DNA of 64,000 nucleotides from Lentisphaera araneosa HTCC2155 (GCF_000170755.1 NZ_ABCK01000015.1:62001-126000); one strand, 5' to 3'; positions 18,241 to 27,501 are shown, numbered from the stretch's first letter. The notes: generated by a model from the sequence alone, not told the origin. Numbers and translations: made by a program.

Positions 18241-19632
18241 TTAGAGATCTAAACCATCAAACATACCACCTAAGCTACCAAAGCTTCCAGAGTTACTCTT
18301 CTTGTGAAGGTCGTTAAGGAGCTTTGATGTATTTTCTGCTGCAGCTGCTTTACCAGGTAAACAGAGAGAAATCTTGCCAGCTTCTACTTTGAGAATTTCA
18401 ATCTTATGTTCAGAACCTTTGGCGTAGTTCTTTTCTAAAGTTTTTGTGGCATCACCGCTCTTTGGTACATCTAATTGACTAACATGAAGTAAACCACTAC
18501 GACCATCTGAGAGTCCCATGAAAACGCCATAAGGCTTGATATTTTCAACTGTACCGGTTAGTTCTTTAGCTTCCACTATTTCAACTGCTTCACCGACTTC
18601 GCCTTTGTGAAGGCTTAAAGAAATGCGGTGTTGATCAAAGTCAACGGAATCAATTTTCACTTTGAGCGTTTCGCCAATTTGTGGTTGAATACCTTTAAAT
18701 TGACTGATATGAAGAAGTCCATCAACGCCCTCAATTAACTCGACAAATGCGCCAAAATCTTGAACCGAACTCACTTTTGCTTCGAACGTTGCACCATTAA
18801 AGAGTTCATCAGAATCCCATGGGTCTTGTAAGCAAGCACGGAGAGAAAGAGTAATTCTACCTTTTTCCCAATCGAGGGCCAAGATCTTGCAACTGACCTG
18901 GTCGCCAACAGAAACAAATTCATTAAGGTCAACATTGCGCTTCCAAGAAACTTCTGATGCAGGAACAAGTCCGTCAACGCCACCTAAGTCGACAAAGAAG
19001 CCAAAGCGTTCTATGCGGCGGATCACACCTTCGATTTCGTCGCCTTCTACGAGTTCTTCTTGGAGTTTCTCTCTTTGTTTTTCCGCGAGGATCTTGAGAT
19101 AATCGCGACGAGATACTACGGCGCCGCGATCGTCAATTTTTGTGATTAAGAAACTAAAAGTTTGACCGAGATACAGTGAGGCATCACCAGGACGTGAATC
19201 CATTTGTGAGTAAGGACAAAAGGCCATATTACCGCTGAGATTTACTGTGTAACCACCTTTGCGCTCTTCGATAACTTTACCTTCTACCGGGATTTTCTCA
19301 GAGTATGCTGCTTCAAAAGTTTCGTTAAGAGCATCGCCAGAGAGCTTCACTGTAAGGCTAATTTCACCACCGCGGTCATTAAGCACCCATGCTTCAATTT
19401 CGTCGCCAACCTTGAGTTCGAGTTCGCCTTTATTATCGAGTACTTCTCCGAGTGGGATTATACCTTCGCAACGAGCACCAAAGTCAACAAAAATAGAACT
19501 TTTATCAATTAGAGTAATTTTTCCTTTAACGGCTTCGCCCGATTTAAATTCAATTTTCATACTTCTAGAATTTTCTTCAAAGAGAGAAGCAAAATCTTCA
19601 TCAACACTAATAAAATCAGGTATATCGTTCAT
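18241..19632 (-). CDS. Five-S1-domain RNA-binding protein (ribosomal protein S1-like)
   Basis: The 463-residue protein is made of five OB-fold S1 repeats at about residues 30-97, 112-180, 195-265, 278-346 and 357-430. Repeats 3 and 4 are the most canonical (GFFVDLGGVDGLVPASEVSW, GAFVELIEGVDGLLHISQF). A Gly/Ser-rich tail ends the protein. E. coli S1 has six repeats and 557 residues, so this is a shorter version; several phyla use four- or five-repeat S1 proteins. It probably helps mRNA binding to the 30S subunit, but the first two repeats are weak and a separate RNA-binding role is possible. It is transcribed alone and divergently from the FHA operon. Confidence 0.85.
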   Translation of the reverse strand: MNDIPDFISVDEDFASLFEENSRSMKIEFKSGEAVKGKITLIDKSSIFVDFGARCEGIIPLGEVLDNKGELELKVGDEIEAWVLNDRGGEISLTVKLSGDALNETFEAAYSEKIPVEGKVIEERKGGYTVNLSGNMAFCPYSQMDSRPGDASLYLGQTFSFLITKIDDRGAVVSRRDYLKILAEKQREKLQEELVEGDEIEGVIRRIERFGFFVDLGGVDGLVPASEVSWKRNVDLNEFVSVGDQVSCKILALDWEKGRITLSLRACLQDPWDSDELFNGATFEAKVSSVQDFGAFVELIEGVDGLLHISQFKGIQPQIGETLKVKIDSVDFDQHRISLSLHKGEVGEAVEIVEAKELTGTVENIKPYGVFMGLSDGRSGLLHVSQLDVPKSGDATKTLEKNYAKGSEHKIEILKVEAGKISLCLPGKAAAAENTSKLLNDLHKKSNSGSFGSLGGMFDGLDL

Positions 19633-19750
19633 TTTGGATACTTTTGTTTAATTAAAATTATTTTCGGCTCTTACTATCACGCAAGGCATTTATTTTTAAA
19701 GTCGGCAAACAAAACTCCTTAGATAAAAAATTCTCGGCTTGATGGTCGCT

Positions 19751-19779
19751 TTTACTCATATAAATTAACGTACTATAAA
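19751..19779 (+). promoter_or_regulatory. Candidate promoter of the FHA-rsmI-TPR-dnaG operon
   Basis: TTTACT (19751-19756) and TATAAA (19774-19779) are separated by 17 bases. They lie about 30 bases before the start codon at 19811, which has a GGAG ribosome site. The sequence is AT-rich, so chance remains possible. Confidence 0.45.
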
Positions 19780-19810
19780 TTACAATTGAAAACCTTTCTA
19801 TGGAGTACCA

Positions 19811-21475
19811 ATGGCGAACTTAATTCGACTCGACAATGGGCAAACTTATTCACTTAAAAAAGAAAATATTATTGGCCGCTTGTCAGCTGCCGATATCTTT
19901 GTCGACGATGTAAGTGTTTCTCGTCATCACGCACAAATCAACCTCCATGGAACTGGCCAGTATCAACTCGTCGACATGGCAAGCTGCAATGGTGTAGCTA
20001 TTAATGGTTCAAAGCTTGCAAAAGGCTTAGTAAGGACTGGAGACAAAATTACCATCGGTAAAGTTGACCTCATTTTCTCCGATGACTCGTACCCAAGCTC
20101 ACCACCTACCCAAAATACTTCTGCAGGAAATAAAACTTTAGCTATCGGCGGAAAGATTCCCACGCCCTCGAGTTCCTCAACACGTTCAGGTTCCTCCAAT
20201 CGCACGGCGACTTCAGTGGAAGACTTCATTGAACTCACTCCGAGTGCCTCAATCAATTCTGCGATCCACGACGACTTCAGTAGTGAATGGCTTAAAAAAG
20301 TTGTCCTGACAAATCTAGCTGTAAACGCCGCTAAAAATGAAATGGAGGTCTACGAAGCTCTCAATGACGCATTGCAATCCTCTATTCAATGCAGCCAAAT
20401 TTATCTCACCGTCATCAAGGATGATAATGAAGGTAACATTGCCCTAGCAACTGGTGATGATGATAACTTACGTATGAGTTCAGACCTCATGAGAAAGACC
20501 TTGAATGAAGGTTGCTCTTTTATGATCCGCGACGTCTCCAACTCAAAACTTGTCGACTCGAATCAACTCATGCGCCACGGAGTGCGCTCCATCTTAACTG
20601 CACCCTTATTCAACTCACAGAAGAAGCCTATCGGTTTCATCTATATTGATAGCAAGCTCGACCAAGTCATCACAAATACTGAATTTGCTTTTGCACGCCT
20701 TATCTGTATGCACGCGGGTCTTCTACTTTGCAAACTCCTTAACACAACTGTCACTGCAGATTCCGAAGGAAGTAAAATCCTTGCACTTCCAGGTCACTCA
20801 GAATACGTTCAAAAATTGATGAAAAAGATCGAGATCTACTCGAGTCTTGACTCACCCATTCTCGTTGAGGGTCACGAAGGCAATGACTTTGCGGAAGTCG
20901 CAAATATCATTCATGGAAATAGTAGTCGTCAACACATGAGACTCATAAGCCTAAATTGTGAAGACACGAGTGGTCTTCCCATTTACGAACAACTTTTTGG
21001 TGCCGCAAGTAAAATCACTCAAGCCAATCAAGGCACGCTACTGATTGAAAACATCGATAAACTCGATTTGGCTAGCCAGAAAAAGATTTACGAATTTATT
21101 GCCTCTGGAAAAATCAATGAACACGATAGTAAGCCTATCGACACGCGCTTAATTTGCACGACTAAGGTAGCTTTCGAAGAAGCCCTTGCTCAAGGCATTC
21201 TACATCCTATGTTTAGAAGCATCTTCCAAAACAGTATTTTGCAATTGTTACCTGTACTTCAGCACCACGAAGATATTGCCGATATTGTGGAACACTATTT
21301 TATAGAAGCCTGTAAACAGTCGAGTAAGAAAGACCTCCAACTCGAAAACGGGGCTCACCTCGCATTTTATGATTGCCAAGGCAACGAGCTAGAAATTGCC
21401 TTTATTCTCAAATTCGCCGCTATGAAAGCAAAAACAAATATAATCACGAAAGAACAACTGGAGAACTTCATTTGA
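19811..21475 (+). CDS. FHA-GAF protein with degenerate sigma54-activator domain
   Basis: The 554-residue protein has an N-terminal FHA domain (about 1-95; GRLSAADIFVDDVSVSRHHA then NGVAINGSKL), which binds phosphothreonine. A Ser/Thr-rich linker and a GAF sensor follow (about 150-310). The C-terminal region (about 320-554) has the outline of an NtrC-type AAA+ ATPase. The P-loop position reads VEGHEGNDF (352-360) instead of a GxxGxGK motif, Walker B reads LLIENID (410-416), and the GAFTGA loop is absent. No DNA-binding helix-turn-helix is seen. It therefore probably neither hydrolyses ATP nor activates sigma54, and may be a phospho-dependent scaffold. It heads an operon with rsmI, a TPR lipoprotein and dnaG. 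Confidence 0.85.
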   Translation: MANLIRLDNGQTYSLKKENIIGRLSAADIFVDDVSVSRHHAQINLHGTGQYQLVDMASCNGVAINGSKLAKGLVRTGDKITIGKVDLIFSDDSYPSSPPTQNTSAGNKTLAIGGKIPTPSSSSTRSGSSNRTATSVEDFIELTPSASINSAIHDDFSSEWLKKVVLTNLAVNAAKNEMEVYEALNDALQSSIQCSQIYLTVIKDDNEGNIALATGDDDNLRMSSDLMRKTLNEGCSFMIRDVSNSKLVDSNQLMRHGVRSILTAPLFNSQKKPIGFIYIDSKLDQVITNTEFAFARLICMHAGLLLCKLLNTTVTADSEGSKILALPGHSEYVQKLMKKIEIYSSLDSPILVEGHEGNDFAEVANIIHGNSSRQHMRLISLNCEDTSGLPIYEQLFGAASKITQANQGTLLIENIDKLDLASQKKIYEFIASGKINEHDSKPIDTRLICTTKVAFEEALAQGILHPMFRSIFQNSILQLLPVLQHHEDIADIVEHYFIEACKQSSKKDLQLENGAHLAFYDCQGNELEIAFILKFAAMKAKTNIITKEQLENFI

Positions 21476-22212
21476 AAGGAAAACTAATCATGGCTTCTGG
21501 GGCCATCGGAAATAGCGACGACATACCGAAGCGCACCCTAGATGCTGTAAGAGATAGTGACATGCTCGTATTCGAAGAAGATCGCCCTGCTCGTGCCGTT
21601 TTAAAAGCTGCCAAAGTTCACCGTGAATACTGGAAATACTCTGAGCAAGACGAAGTCCACACTCTTCGTGAAGTTGAAAAAGCCCTCAAACGTGGCGAAA
21701 CCGTTTGTTACATGAGTGACCAAGGTTGCCCCACACTAGAAGACCCTGGTTCACCCGTACTCAAATCCGCTTGGTCGGTGAAAGCCCAAATTCAGGTTAT
21801 CCCTGGACCCAGTTCGGTGACGGCAGCCATTTCTGCCTGCCCATTCACCGTCAAGGGTATCGTCGTTGCAGGTTTCCTTTCTCGCGATCAAGAACTTCGA
21901 GAAAAAGAACTTCGCAAACTCTCCGGTTCAGGTCACCCTTTCTTGATCATGGATACCCCCTACAGAATCAAGCATATTCTCGAGAGCTTGAAGACAGTTT
22001 TAGACGTTCAAAAGAAGTTTGTTCTTGCCATCGACATTAGTGGTGAACACGAATGCTTTTTTTATGATAATGCGACCACTATTCTTGCTGAAGCAGAGAA
22101 ACTACCTCCTAAGCTCAACTTCGTGATTATTGTTGAAGGTAAAAAAGAAAAGAAGCAACTCAAACAAGCTGTGCGTGGCAACGGCTACAAACAAAACCGT
22201 AGGAGAAGGTAA
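21472..22212 (+). CDS. RsmI-like tetrapyrrole-methylase-family SAM methyltransferase
   Basis: The 246-residue protein belongs to the tetrapyrrole (corrin/porphyrin) methylase fold and is closest to RsmI, which 2'-O-methylates C1402 of 16S rRNA. Visible family features are GAIGNSDDIPKRTLDAVRDS near the N-terminus, CYMSDQGCPTLEDPGS and VIPGPSSVTAAISACPF. The start is taken as TTG at 21472. It lies 9 bases after GGAG and overlaps the TGA stop of the FHA gene, which suggests translational coupling; ATG at 21490 is the alternative. It is shorter than E. coli RsmI (286 residues), and the core motifs are somewhat altered (SGAIGN for TPIGN), so the exact substrate is not certain. Confidence 0.8.
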   Translation: MKGKLIMASGAIGNSDDIPKRTLDAVRDSDMLVFEEDRPARAVLKAAKVHREYWKYSEQDEVHTLREVEKALKRGETVCYMSDQGCPTLEDPGSPVLKSAWSVKAQIQVIPGPSSVTAAISACPFTVKGIVVAGFLSRDQELREKELRKLSGSGHPFLIMDTPYRIKHILESLKTVLDVQKKFVLAIDISGEHECFFYDNATTILAEAEKLPPKLNFVIIVEGKKEKKQLKQAVRGNGYKQNRRRR

Positions 22213-22219
22213 GGCCCTC

Positions 22220-23029
22220 ATGAATTCACCTTCAAGAAAGTTCTTTCTCGCTTCGAAGCTTTTCGCCCTAAGTCTCCTCAGCACAATTTTCTTTGCTTCG
22301 TGTCAACGCCCCGATGCAACAGAAGCTTTAGCTGAAGTTGAAAAGCTTTTCGAAGAGAACAACTGGGAAAAAGCTGCCTACCAACTCAAAAGCATGCTCG
22401 ACCTCGGCGAGGAACACCCACGCATTTACGCTCTTTATGCCTATGTGCAAAATCGCCGTGGCCTAAACCAGGAAGTGGAGAAGTTCATTCTCAAGGCCTA
22501 CCCAACCGATTCAACTCCCGACCCACAAATCATGGCCATGATTGGCAGAATCTACCTCGAACGAGGCGATTATCCCGAAGCCATCAAAGCTCTTGATTTA
22601 GCTTACAGAAACGATTTAAATAACCCCATCCCCTTGCGTTTACTGATGCTTGCAGAAATCAACAACTGCCGAAAAGCTGATGGTTCCTATGATATTGAGA
22701 AATACATCAAATCTGCCAAGGGACTCAAATACCTCATGGGTAGAAAACAACTAAGAGACGAAGTTTTTTATAATCATGTGGCAATCAAAGAAATCACCCG
22801 AGAAGGTAATAAAAATTATATCATGCCCTTTTTACAAAAAGCAGATACCCTCGCTCCAGGAAATCCTAGTACCACACTCAATGCAGCTATTGCCCTCGAC
22901 ACGATTTATAAGGTCCCTAAACTGGCTCGCATTCGTTATGCCAAATTCCTCAAAATGACTGAGGGAACAAAGGATCCACAGATACCCGCCGTTGAACGTC
23001 GCTTAAGGCAGCTACAGGGCCTGCAGTAA
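22220..23029 (+). CDS. TPR-repeat lipoprotein
   Basis: The 269-residue protein starts at ATG 22220, which follows an AGGAGAAGG ribosome site. Its lipoprotein signal ends in TIFFASC, the cysteine being the likely lipidated residue. The mature part consists of tetratricopeptide-like helical pairs (ALAEVEKLFEENNWEKAAYQ, IGRIYLERGDYPEAIKALDL), as in assembly or scaffold lipoproteins. The partner is unknown. The gene lies 7 bases after the RsmI-like gene and 2 bases before dnaG, so it is co-transcribed with both. A reading from 22130 would bury the signal peptide and was not chosen. Confidence 0.8.
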   Translation: MNSPSRKFFLASKLFALSLLSTIFFASCQRPDATEALAEVEKLFEENNWEKAAYQLKSMLDLGEEHPRIYALYAYVQNRRGLNQEVEKFILKAYPTDSTPDPQIMAMIGRIYLERGDYPEAIKALDLAYRNDLNNPIPLRLLMLAEINNCRKADGSYDIEKYIKSAKGLKYLMGRKQLRDEVFYNHVAIKEITREGNKNYIMPFLQKADTLAPGNPSTTLNAAIALDTIYKVPKLARIRYAKFLKMTEGTKDPQIPAVERRLRQLQGLQ

Positions 23030-23031
23030 GA

Positions 23032-24867
23032 ATGTCTCAGGATTTCGAAAGGGCTAAACAACAAGTTAAAGACCGCAATGATATAGTCGATATTATTGGC
23101 GCTCATGTTAAGCTAAAGAAAAATGGCCCGACTTTCTTAGGCCTATGCCCCTTTCACAACGAAAAAACGCCCTCTTTTAACGTCAACCAAAACGATCAAT
23201 TCTACCATTGCTTTGGCTGTGGCGCGAGTGGTGACGTACTTAAATTCGTACAAGAATATGAGAGCTTGGACTTTCGCGATGCACTAGAAAAACTCGCCTC
23301 GCGGGCCAATGTCATTTTACCAGAATGGGGCAAAGGACAAAGCCCCGAAGAACGTCTCAAGCAAAAAAATGAAAAAGAAGCGCTTTTCGATGTCCTCGAT
23401 AAAGCCACAAACTTTTTCAAGCAGCAACTTTTATTACCTCAGGGTGCAGAAGCCCTAAAATACGCTCAAAATCGCGGACTCAATCAAGAAGTCATCAATA
23501 ATTATCGCCTCGGTTATGCTCCCAATTCTTGGGATGCCGTAATGAAATGGGCCAAGCAACATTCGATTTCTGATGAACTTCTCGCTACTGCGGGCCTCAC
23601 TAAGCAAAATGAACAGGGAAAAACTTACGACCGCTTTCGCAATCGCCTCATGTTCCCCATCCAGGACATCAGTGGACGCGTCATTGCTTTCTCGGCACGA
23701 GTACTCGAAAAGGATAGTAAAGCCGCCAAATACATCAATAGCCCCGAAACTCCCGTTTTTCACAAAGGTAACGTGCTCTACGGGCTTCACATTGCCCATA
23801 AACACCTGAAAGAAAGCGAGCATTTTGTCATTTGCGAAGGTCAGCTCGACGTCATTGCCTGCCACCGTGCGGGAGTCAAAAATGCGATTGCCGCACAAGG
23901 CACAGCTTTTACTGATCAACATGCCTCGATGATTGCGCGTTACGCAAAACACGTTAAGCTCTGTTTTGATGCCGATAATGCAGGAAAAAAAGCTGCCGTC
24001 AAATGTTTAAATATTTTACTTCCCAAGGGCGTCATTCCCGAGATCATCTCACTTGAAGAAGGCGAAGACCCCGACACGGTTTTAAGTGAACAAGGTGCCG
24101 AAGTCCTCAAAGAAAAACTTTCGGGTGGCATGAATTTTGTGGATTTTATCCTCTCTGATTACGGGCCTTCGAGTCCTTCACAAGAAAAAGTCAAAATCAG
24201 TGAATTTCTTCTAGACATTTTAGCTAAGATGCCCAACGTCCTCATGGGTGATTGGCACCTCCGCTTAGCCAGTAAACTTCAGCTCGACGCTCAAGCGATA
24301 AGTGAACAATTGCGCTACCTCGTTTACAACAAGCGCGATCATAAGCAGTATATGAAGCCCCAGGCGGAATTCCAACAAGCTCCCCAAAATGTCGCACCCC
24401 CTCCTCTCAGACTTAACAAAATATCAAAGCGCTCCGTTGCCGAAATTGAGCTCATTGCCTTGGCCTTAAGTCAGGAAGTTTTTGCGAATTTGGTTTTTGA
24501 AAATACCATGGATCTTGAACCTGAGACAAGCGAATCTTCTCTAGCCCTACACTTTATCAATTCTCATATTGAGATGGGCAATTGGAAAGATTGCTCACAG
24601 GATCTCGCCAATTCATACCCCAATGTTTATGAACTTGTTATAAAACAAAATAAAATATCTTCTTATCACTCTAGGAGTACCGAGGGTGATGACTTTGATG
24701 AACTGATGCAATTAATCAATGATTGCCTCAATCAAATCAGTAAAGCATCGATTGAACAGAAGTATGAAGTCATCAAAGAAAAATTATTAAGCGAACAAGA
24801 TCCGCAAATCAAGCAAGACTTACTGAAAGAATACATGGCCTTAAATCAAGATCTTAAAAGCCTTTAA
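23032..24867 (+). CDS. dnaG: DNA primase
   Basis: The 611-residue protein is a standard bacterial primase, making RNA primers at the replication fork. The N-terminal zinc ribbon uses C39, H42, C60 and C63 (LCPFHNEKTPSF, HCFGCGASGD). The RNA polymerase core follows with NRLMFPIQD and a TOPRIM region (FVICEGQLDVIACHRAG, LCFDADNAGKKA). The C-terminal part, from about 430, is the helicase-interaction region and is less conserved. It is the last gene of a four-gene operon and overlaps the 3' end of the convergent REP-associated transposase by 14 bases. The usual rpsU-dnaG-rpoD arrangement is not present. Confidence 0.97.
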   Translation: MSQDFERAKQQVKDRNDIVDIIGAHVKLKKNGPTFLGLCPFHNEKTPSFNVNQNDQFYHCFGCGASGDVLKFVQEYESLDFRDALEKLASRANVILPEWGKGQSPEERLKQKNEKEALFDVLDKATNFFKQQLLLPQGAEALKYAQNRGLNQEVINNYRLGYAPNSWDAVMKWAKQHSISDELLATAGLTKQNEQGKTYDRFRNRLMFPIQDISGRVIAFSARVLEKDSKAAKYINSPETPVFHKGNVLYGLHIAHKHLKESEHFVICEGQLDVIACHRAGVKNAIAAQGTAFTDQHASMIARYAKHVKLCFDADNAGKKAAVKCLNILLPKGVIPEIISLEEGEDPDTVLSEQGAEVLKEKLSGGMNFVDFILSDYGPSSPSQEKVKISEFLLDILAKMPNVLMGDWHLRLASKLQLDAQAISEQLRYLVYNKRDHKQYMKPQAEFQQAPQNVAPPPLRLNKISKRSVAEIELIALALSQEVFANLVFENTMDLEPETSESSLALHFINSHIEMGNWKDCSQDLANSYPNVYELVIKQNKISSYHSRSTEGDDFDELMQLINDCLNQISKASIEQKYEVIKEKLLSEQDPQIKQDLLKEYMALNQDLKSL

Positions 24868-25450
24868 ATCCTTGTTTATTAACTAAAATAGCTGACCAAT
24901 TCCATCCATTAGTTCTCTTACATAAACCTGCTTTTACTGGATTATTCATTATATATTCAACTGCACGGTTTAAATGATTTTGATCACGAATAAACCGATC
25001 CCAATACTCTTCTTGCCAAACCTTGCCCTTTAAATATTTCTTGTCTATAAGTTCCAAGGATTTATCTGCTGGGAGCGCGGGCGTCTCGCCCGCACAATCA
25101 TCTTTTAAAATTTTATATATCTCATGTGAAGTAAAAGATTTCCAAGAATGTACAATGTCTTTTAAACTATAAGCTTCATATGTTTTTATTAAGACATGTA
25201 CATGATTTGGCATCACCATGTATGCCAATAAGTTATAACGTTGACCATCAAAATATCGCCATGCATCAATAACTAGCTGAGCACACTCTGGCTTTTTCAA
25301 AATACATGAATCATAACTTTGATCTAGATAATTTTCTAAACACTTTCTTTTTTCTATATTTCTTTGTGCGGGCGAGACGCCCGCGCTCCCATCACCCAAA
25401 TCCCTCAGCACAGATTTGGGTAAAGCATCTGCCAAACGATAAGTTATCAT
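24854..25450 (-). CDS. REP-associated tyrosine transposase (RAYT) with in-frame REPs
   Basis: The 198-residue protein is a Y1/HUH nuclease of the REP-associated transposase group. It has the metal-binding motif MPNHVHVLIK (HVH at 83-85), a downstream helix with QEEYWDRFIRDQ that should carry the catalytic tyrosine, and the family end motif EYIMNNPVKAGL. Two REP palindromes lie inside the coding sequence in frame and are translated as DGSAGVSPA (about residues 20-28) and DCAGETPALP (118-127). Neither breaks the reading frame or the catalytic motifs. Such enzymes are thought to spread REP elements rather than themselves. Its 3' end overlaps dnaG. Confidence 0.87.
   Translation of the reverse strand: MITYRLADALPKSVLRDLGDGSAGVSPAQRNIEKRKCLENYLDQSYDSCILKKPECAQLVIDAWRYFDGQRYNLLAYMVMPNHVHVLIKTYEAYSLKDIVHSWKSFTSHEIYKILKDDCAGETPALPADKSLELIDKKYLKGKVWQEEYWDRFIRDQNHLNRAVEYIMNNPVKAGLCKRTNGWNWSAILVNKQGFKGF
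25070..25096. repeat. REP palindrome inside the transposase, copy A
   Basis: A 27-base element, TGGGAGCGCGGGC then GTCTCGCCCGCACA, with a GCGGGC/GCCCGC stem. It is the exact reverse complement of 25365-25391. Confidence 0.9.
25365..25391. repeat. REP palindrome inside the transposase, copy B
   Basis: Exact 27-base reverse complement of 25070-25096. The pair encloses 268 bases that include the HVH codons. Confidence 0.9.
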
Positions 25451-25600
25451 TTGATACTTATCACTAGCGTCATAGTTCGGTAAATAGCCTCGGCTACGCT
25501 AATTTTTATCATCCTCAAATTCAAGTCGATTCATTTTTCTCTCCATACACTCAGAACTTACTCTTCCTTATGGTGATAACAAAATTAGTTGAGTAAAAAC

Positions 25601-25634
25601 AAAAAAGGCCGAACTCATGAGTTCGGCCTTTAAA
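25601..25634 (-). terminator. Terminator of the GPH symporter gene
   Basis: AAAGGCCGAACTC and GAGTTCGGCCTTT form a 13-base inverted repeat (25604-25631), 16-20 bases after the symporter stop, with A/T runs on both sides. Confidence 0.85.
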
Positions 25635-25650
25635 ATTTATGTGAGCTTAA

Positions 25651-27501
25651 TTAGGCTTCGGCTGTTGCCTCTGAAGCTTCACTTTCTTCACGACGCTTTG
25701 TTAAGTCTTCACTTATGCCTTTAAGCTTCTCATCTGTGAGTGGGTAGAAAAGCATGAGGACAAAGCCGAGTACACATGGGATTGCCGACATCCAGCTCAC
25801 CATACCGGAAATACCATCTTGGGCTTCTTGTGACTGAACTGTATTAGCTTCAAATCCGATCCAAACGAGAACCGCCATGGTGAGCATGCCACCAAGTGTG
25901 TAACCAAATTTTTGTGCCATTGTACAAGCCGACATCACGAGGCCTGTTGCACGACGTCCCGTCTTCCATTCCGAGTAATCGGCCGCATCTGTATACATCG
26001 CAAAGACGAGTGCTGCTGTAGGACCAAACATGAGGTTAATTGCGATATTAACGGCAAATAACATGCCGATATTTTCTGGAGAGATCATGCCAAAAACAAA
26101 TGTTAGGATAGCCGTCATAATCATTAACAAGGCAAAACCTTTTTTCTTCCCTAGTTTACTTTCGAGGAAGCCGACCGCGGCGAGGGAAACAAGGTTGGCA
26201 ATTGTGCCTGAAAGCATGAAGAGAGGCACAACACCCGTATTACCCACAACATATTTGAAGTAGTACATAATCGCACCATTTCTTAAACAAACGTGGAAAA
26301 GTGTGATGATACCTAGTGCAAAGAGAATGAGCCAAGGTTTGTTTGTCAGTAAATCTTTAATATCAGTCTTCAGTGGAGTCTTTTTCTCTTGCTTAGGTGG
26401 TTTTACACGTTCTTTGGTTGTCGAGAAAGTAATTAAGAACATCAATGTTGCCGAGATACCAAAAACCGTTGTCGCCCATTGGAAACCATTTTGTTCATTA
26501 ATCACTTCAATGGAAATGTCGGCACCGGTAAGATCTACAGGAACCATTTCATCAGAGATGGTATCTTTATTTTTCTTAAAAACTGTACCCATATCAACAG
26601 ATGTGGATTTGAAGCCTTCTAGGCAATATTTAATTTGGGCAAAAGGTTCTGTATCGCTGCCTGCTTTGTGCGCGTTCTTTAAATCTTTATCGAGGAAGAG
26701 CTGATCTTGTTCACCTTTGTGAAGAATCTTTGATTCTAAGAAATAGGTTTCGTTATTGATGTAATAAGTTTTCTTACTTTTGTAAATTTTACCTTCATTT
26801 TTTGAGTCAGGTACATTGGCAACTTTCATAAGGATTTTCTGGAAAGTACTGGGCTCTTCATAACCTGGAAGCTTTGCAGTCGCTTCAATTCGCGATGCAC
26901 CATTCCCCACTTCATTAACTAAAATCACTTGCTTATTATCAATTGTTTCAATCTTTGCTTCAATTACTGATGTATCTCCACTCCCAAAGTGGGCCACCAT
27001 AGGAAGAGTCGTTGCTTGAACAATAATACCGCCAGAAAAAGCCATGATAAAACGCCATTGAGAAAAGCTTGTTCTCACTTTTGAATCCGGGGAAACAACT
27101 CCCATAAGTGATGAATAAGGAATATTTACCACAGTATAAATGAGCACAAAAGCCCCGTGAGTAATGTAGGCCCACGTGAGTTTCCCTCCCGCAGAGAGGT
27201 TGGGTGTCGTGAACATAAGTATACCAATGATGCCGAATGGAACAGCACCAAAAAGTAGATAGGGGCGAAATTTACCCCAACGCGACTCAGTACGGTCAGC
27301 AATGATACCGACAGCTGGATCATTAAAACCATCCCAAATACGAACGACGCCCATAAGAGTAACTAGTACGGCTGGGGCAAGTCCAAAAACATCTGTATAG
27401 AAGTAATTCAGGTACCAAATAAATTGCATCCAGAAGAGGTTTGAAGCCAAGTCACCAAGTCCGTAACCGAACTTTTCTTTAAAAGTAATTTTGTCGCTCA
27501 T
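25651..27501 (-). CDS. GPH-family (MelB-like) sugar:cation symporter with large inserted loop
   Basis: The 616-residue membrane protein belongs to the glycoside-pentoside-hexuronide:cation symporter branch of the MFS. It has YGLGDLASNLFWMQF, WDGFNDPAVGIIADRTESRW and TALVFAMYTDAADYSEWKTG. Usual length is about 450-500 residues. The excess is one hydrophilic block at about residues 172-338, between TM5 and TM6, where the family normally has a short periplasmic loop. The C-terminal half shows the remaining six helices. The likely substrate is a sugar or uronide taken up with H+ or Na+. It is transcribed alone, divergently from a solute-binding lipoprotein, and ends at a terminator. Confidence 0.88.
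   Translation of the reverse strand: MSDKITFKEKFGYGLGDLASNLFWMQFIWYLNYFYTDVFGLAPAVLVTLMGVVRIWDGFNDPAVGIIADRTESRWGKFRPYLLFGAVPFGIIGILMFTTPNLSAGGKLTWAYITHGAFVLIYTVVNIPYSSLMGVVSPDSKVRTSFSQWRFIMAFSGGIIVQATTLPMVAHFGSGDTSVIEAKIETIDNKQVILVNEVGNGASRIEATAKLPGYEEPSTFQKILMKVANVPDSKNEGKIYKSKKTYYINNETYFLESKILHKGEQDQLFLDKDLKNAHKAGSDTEPFAQIKYCLEGFKSTSVDMGTVFKKNKDTISDEMVPVDLTGADISIEVINEQNGFQWATTVFGISATLMFLITFSTTKERVKPPKQEKKTPLKTDIKDLLTNKPWLILFALGIITLFHVCLRNGAIMYYFKYVVGNTGVVPLFMLSGTIANLVSLAAVGFLESKLGKKKGFALLMIMTAILTFVFGMISPENIGMLFAVNIAINLMFGPTAALVFAMYTDAADYSEWKTGRRATGLVMSACTMAQKFGYTLGGMLTMAVLVWIGFEANTVQSQEAQDGISGMVSWMSAIPCVLGFVLMLFYPLTDEKLKGISEDLTKRREESEASEATAEA

Noticed and set aside
21373-21471. Upstream extension of the RsmI-like gene
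   Set aside because: It overlaps the end of the FHA-GAF gene and adds unconserved residues; TTG 21472 has a ribosome site and fits the family N-terminus.
23455-23952. 165-codon minus-strand frame
   Set aside because: Entirely antisense to dnaG, whose protein is well conserved across this stretch.
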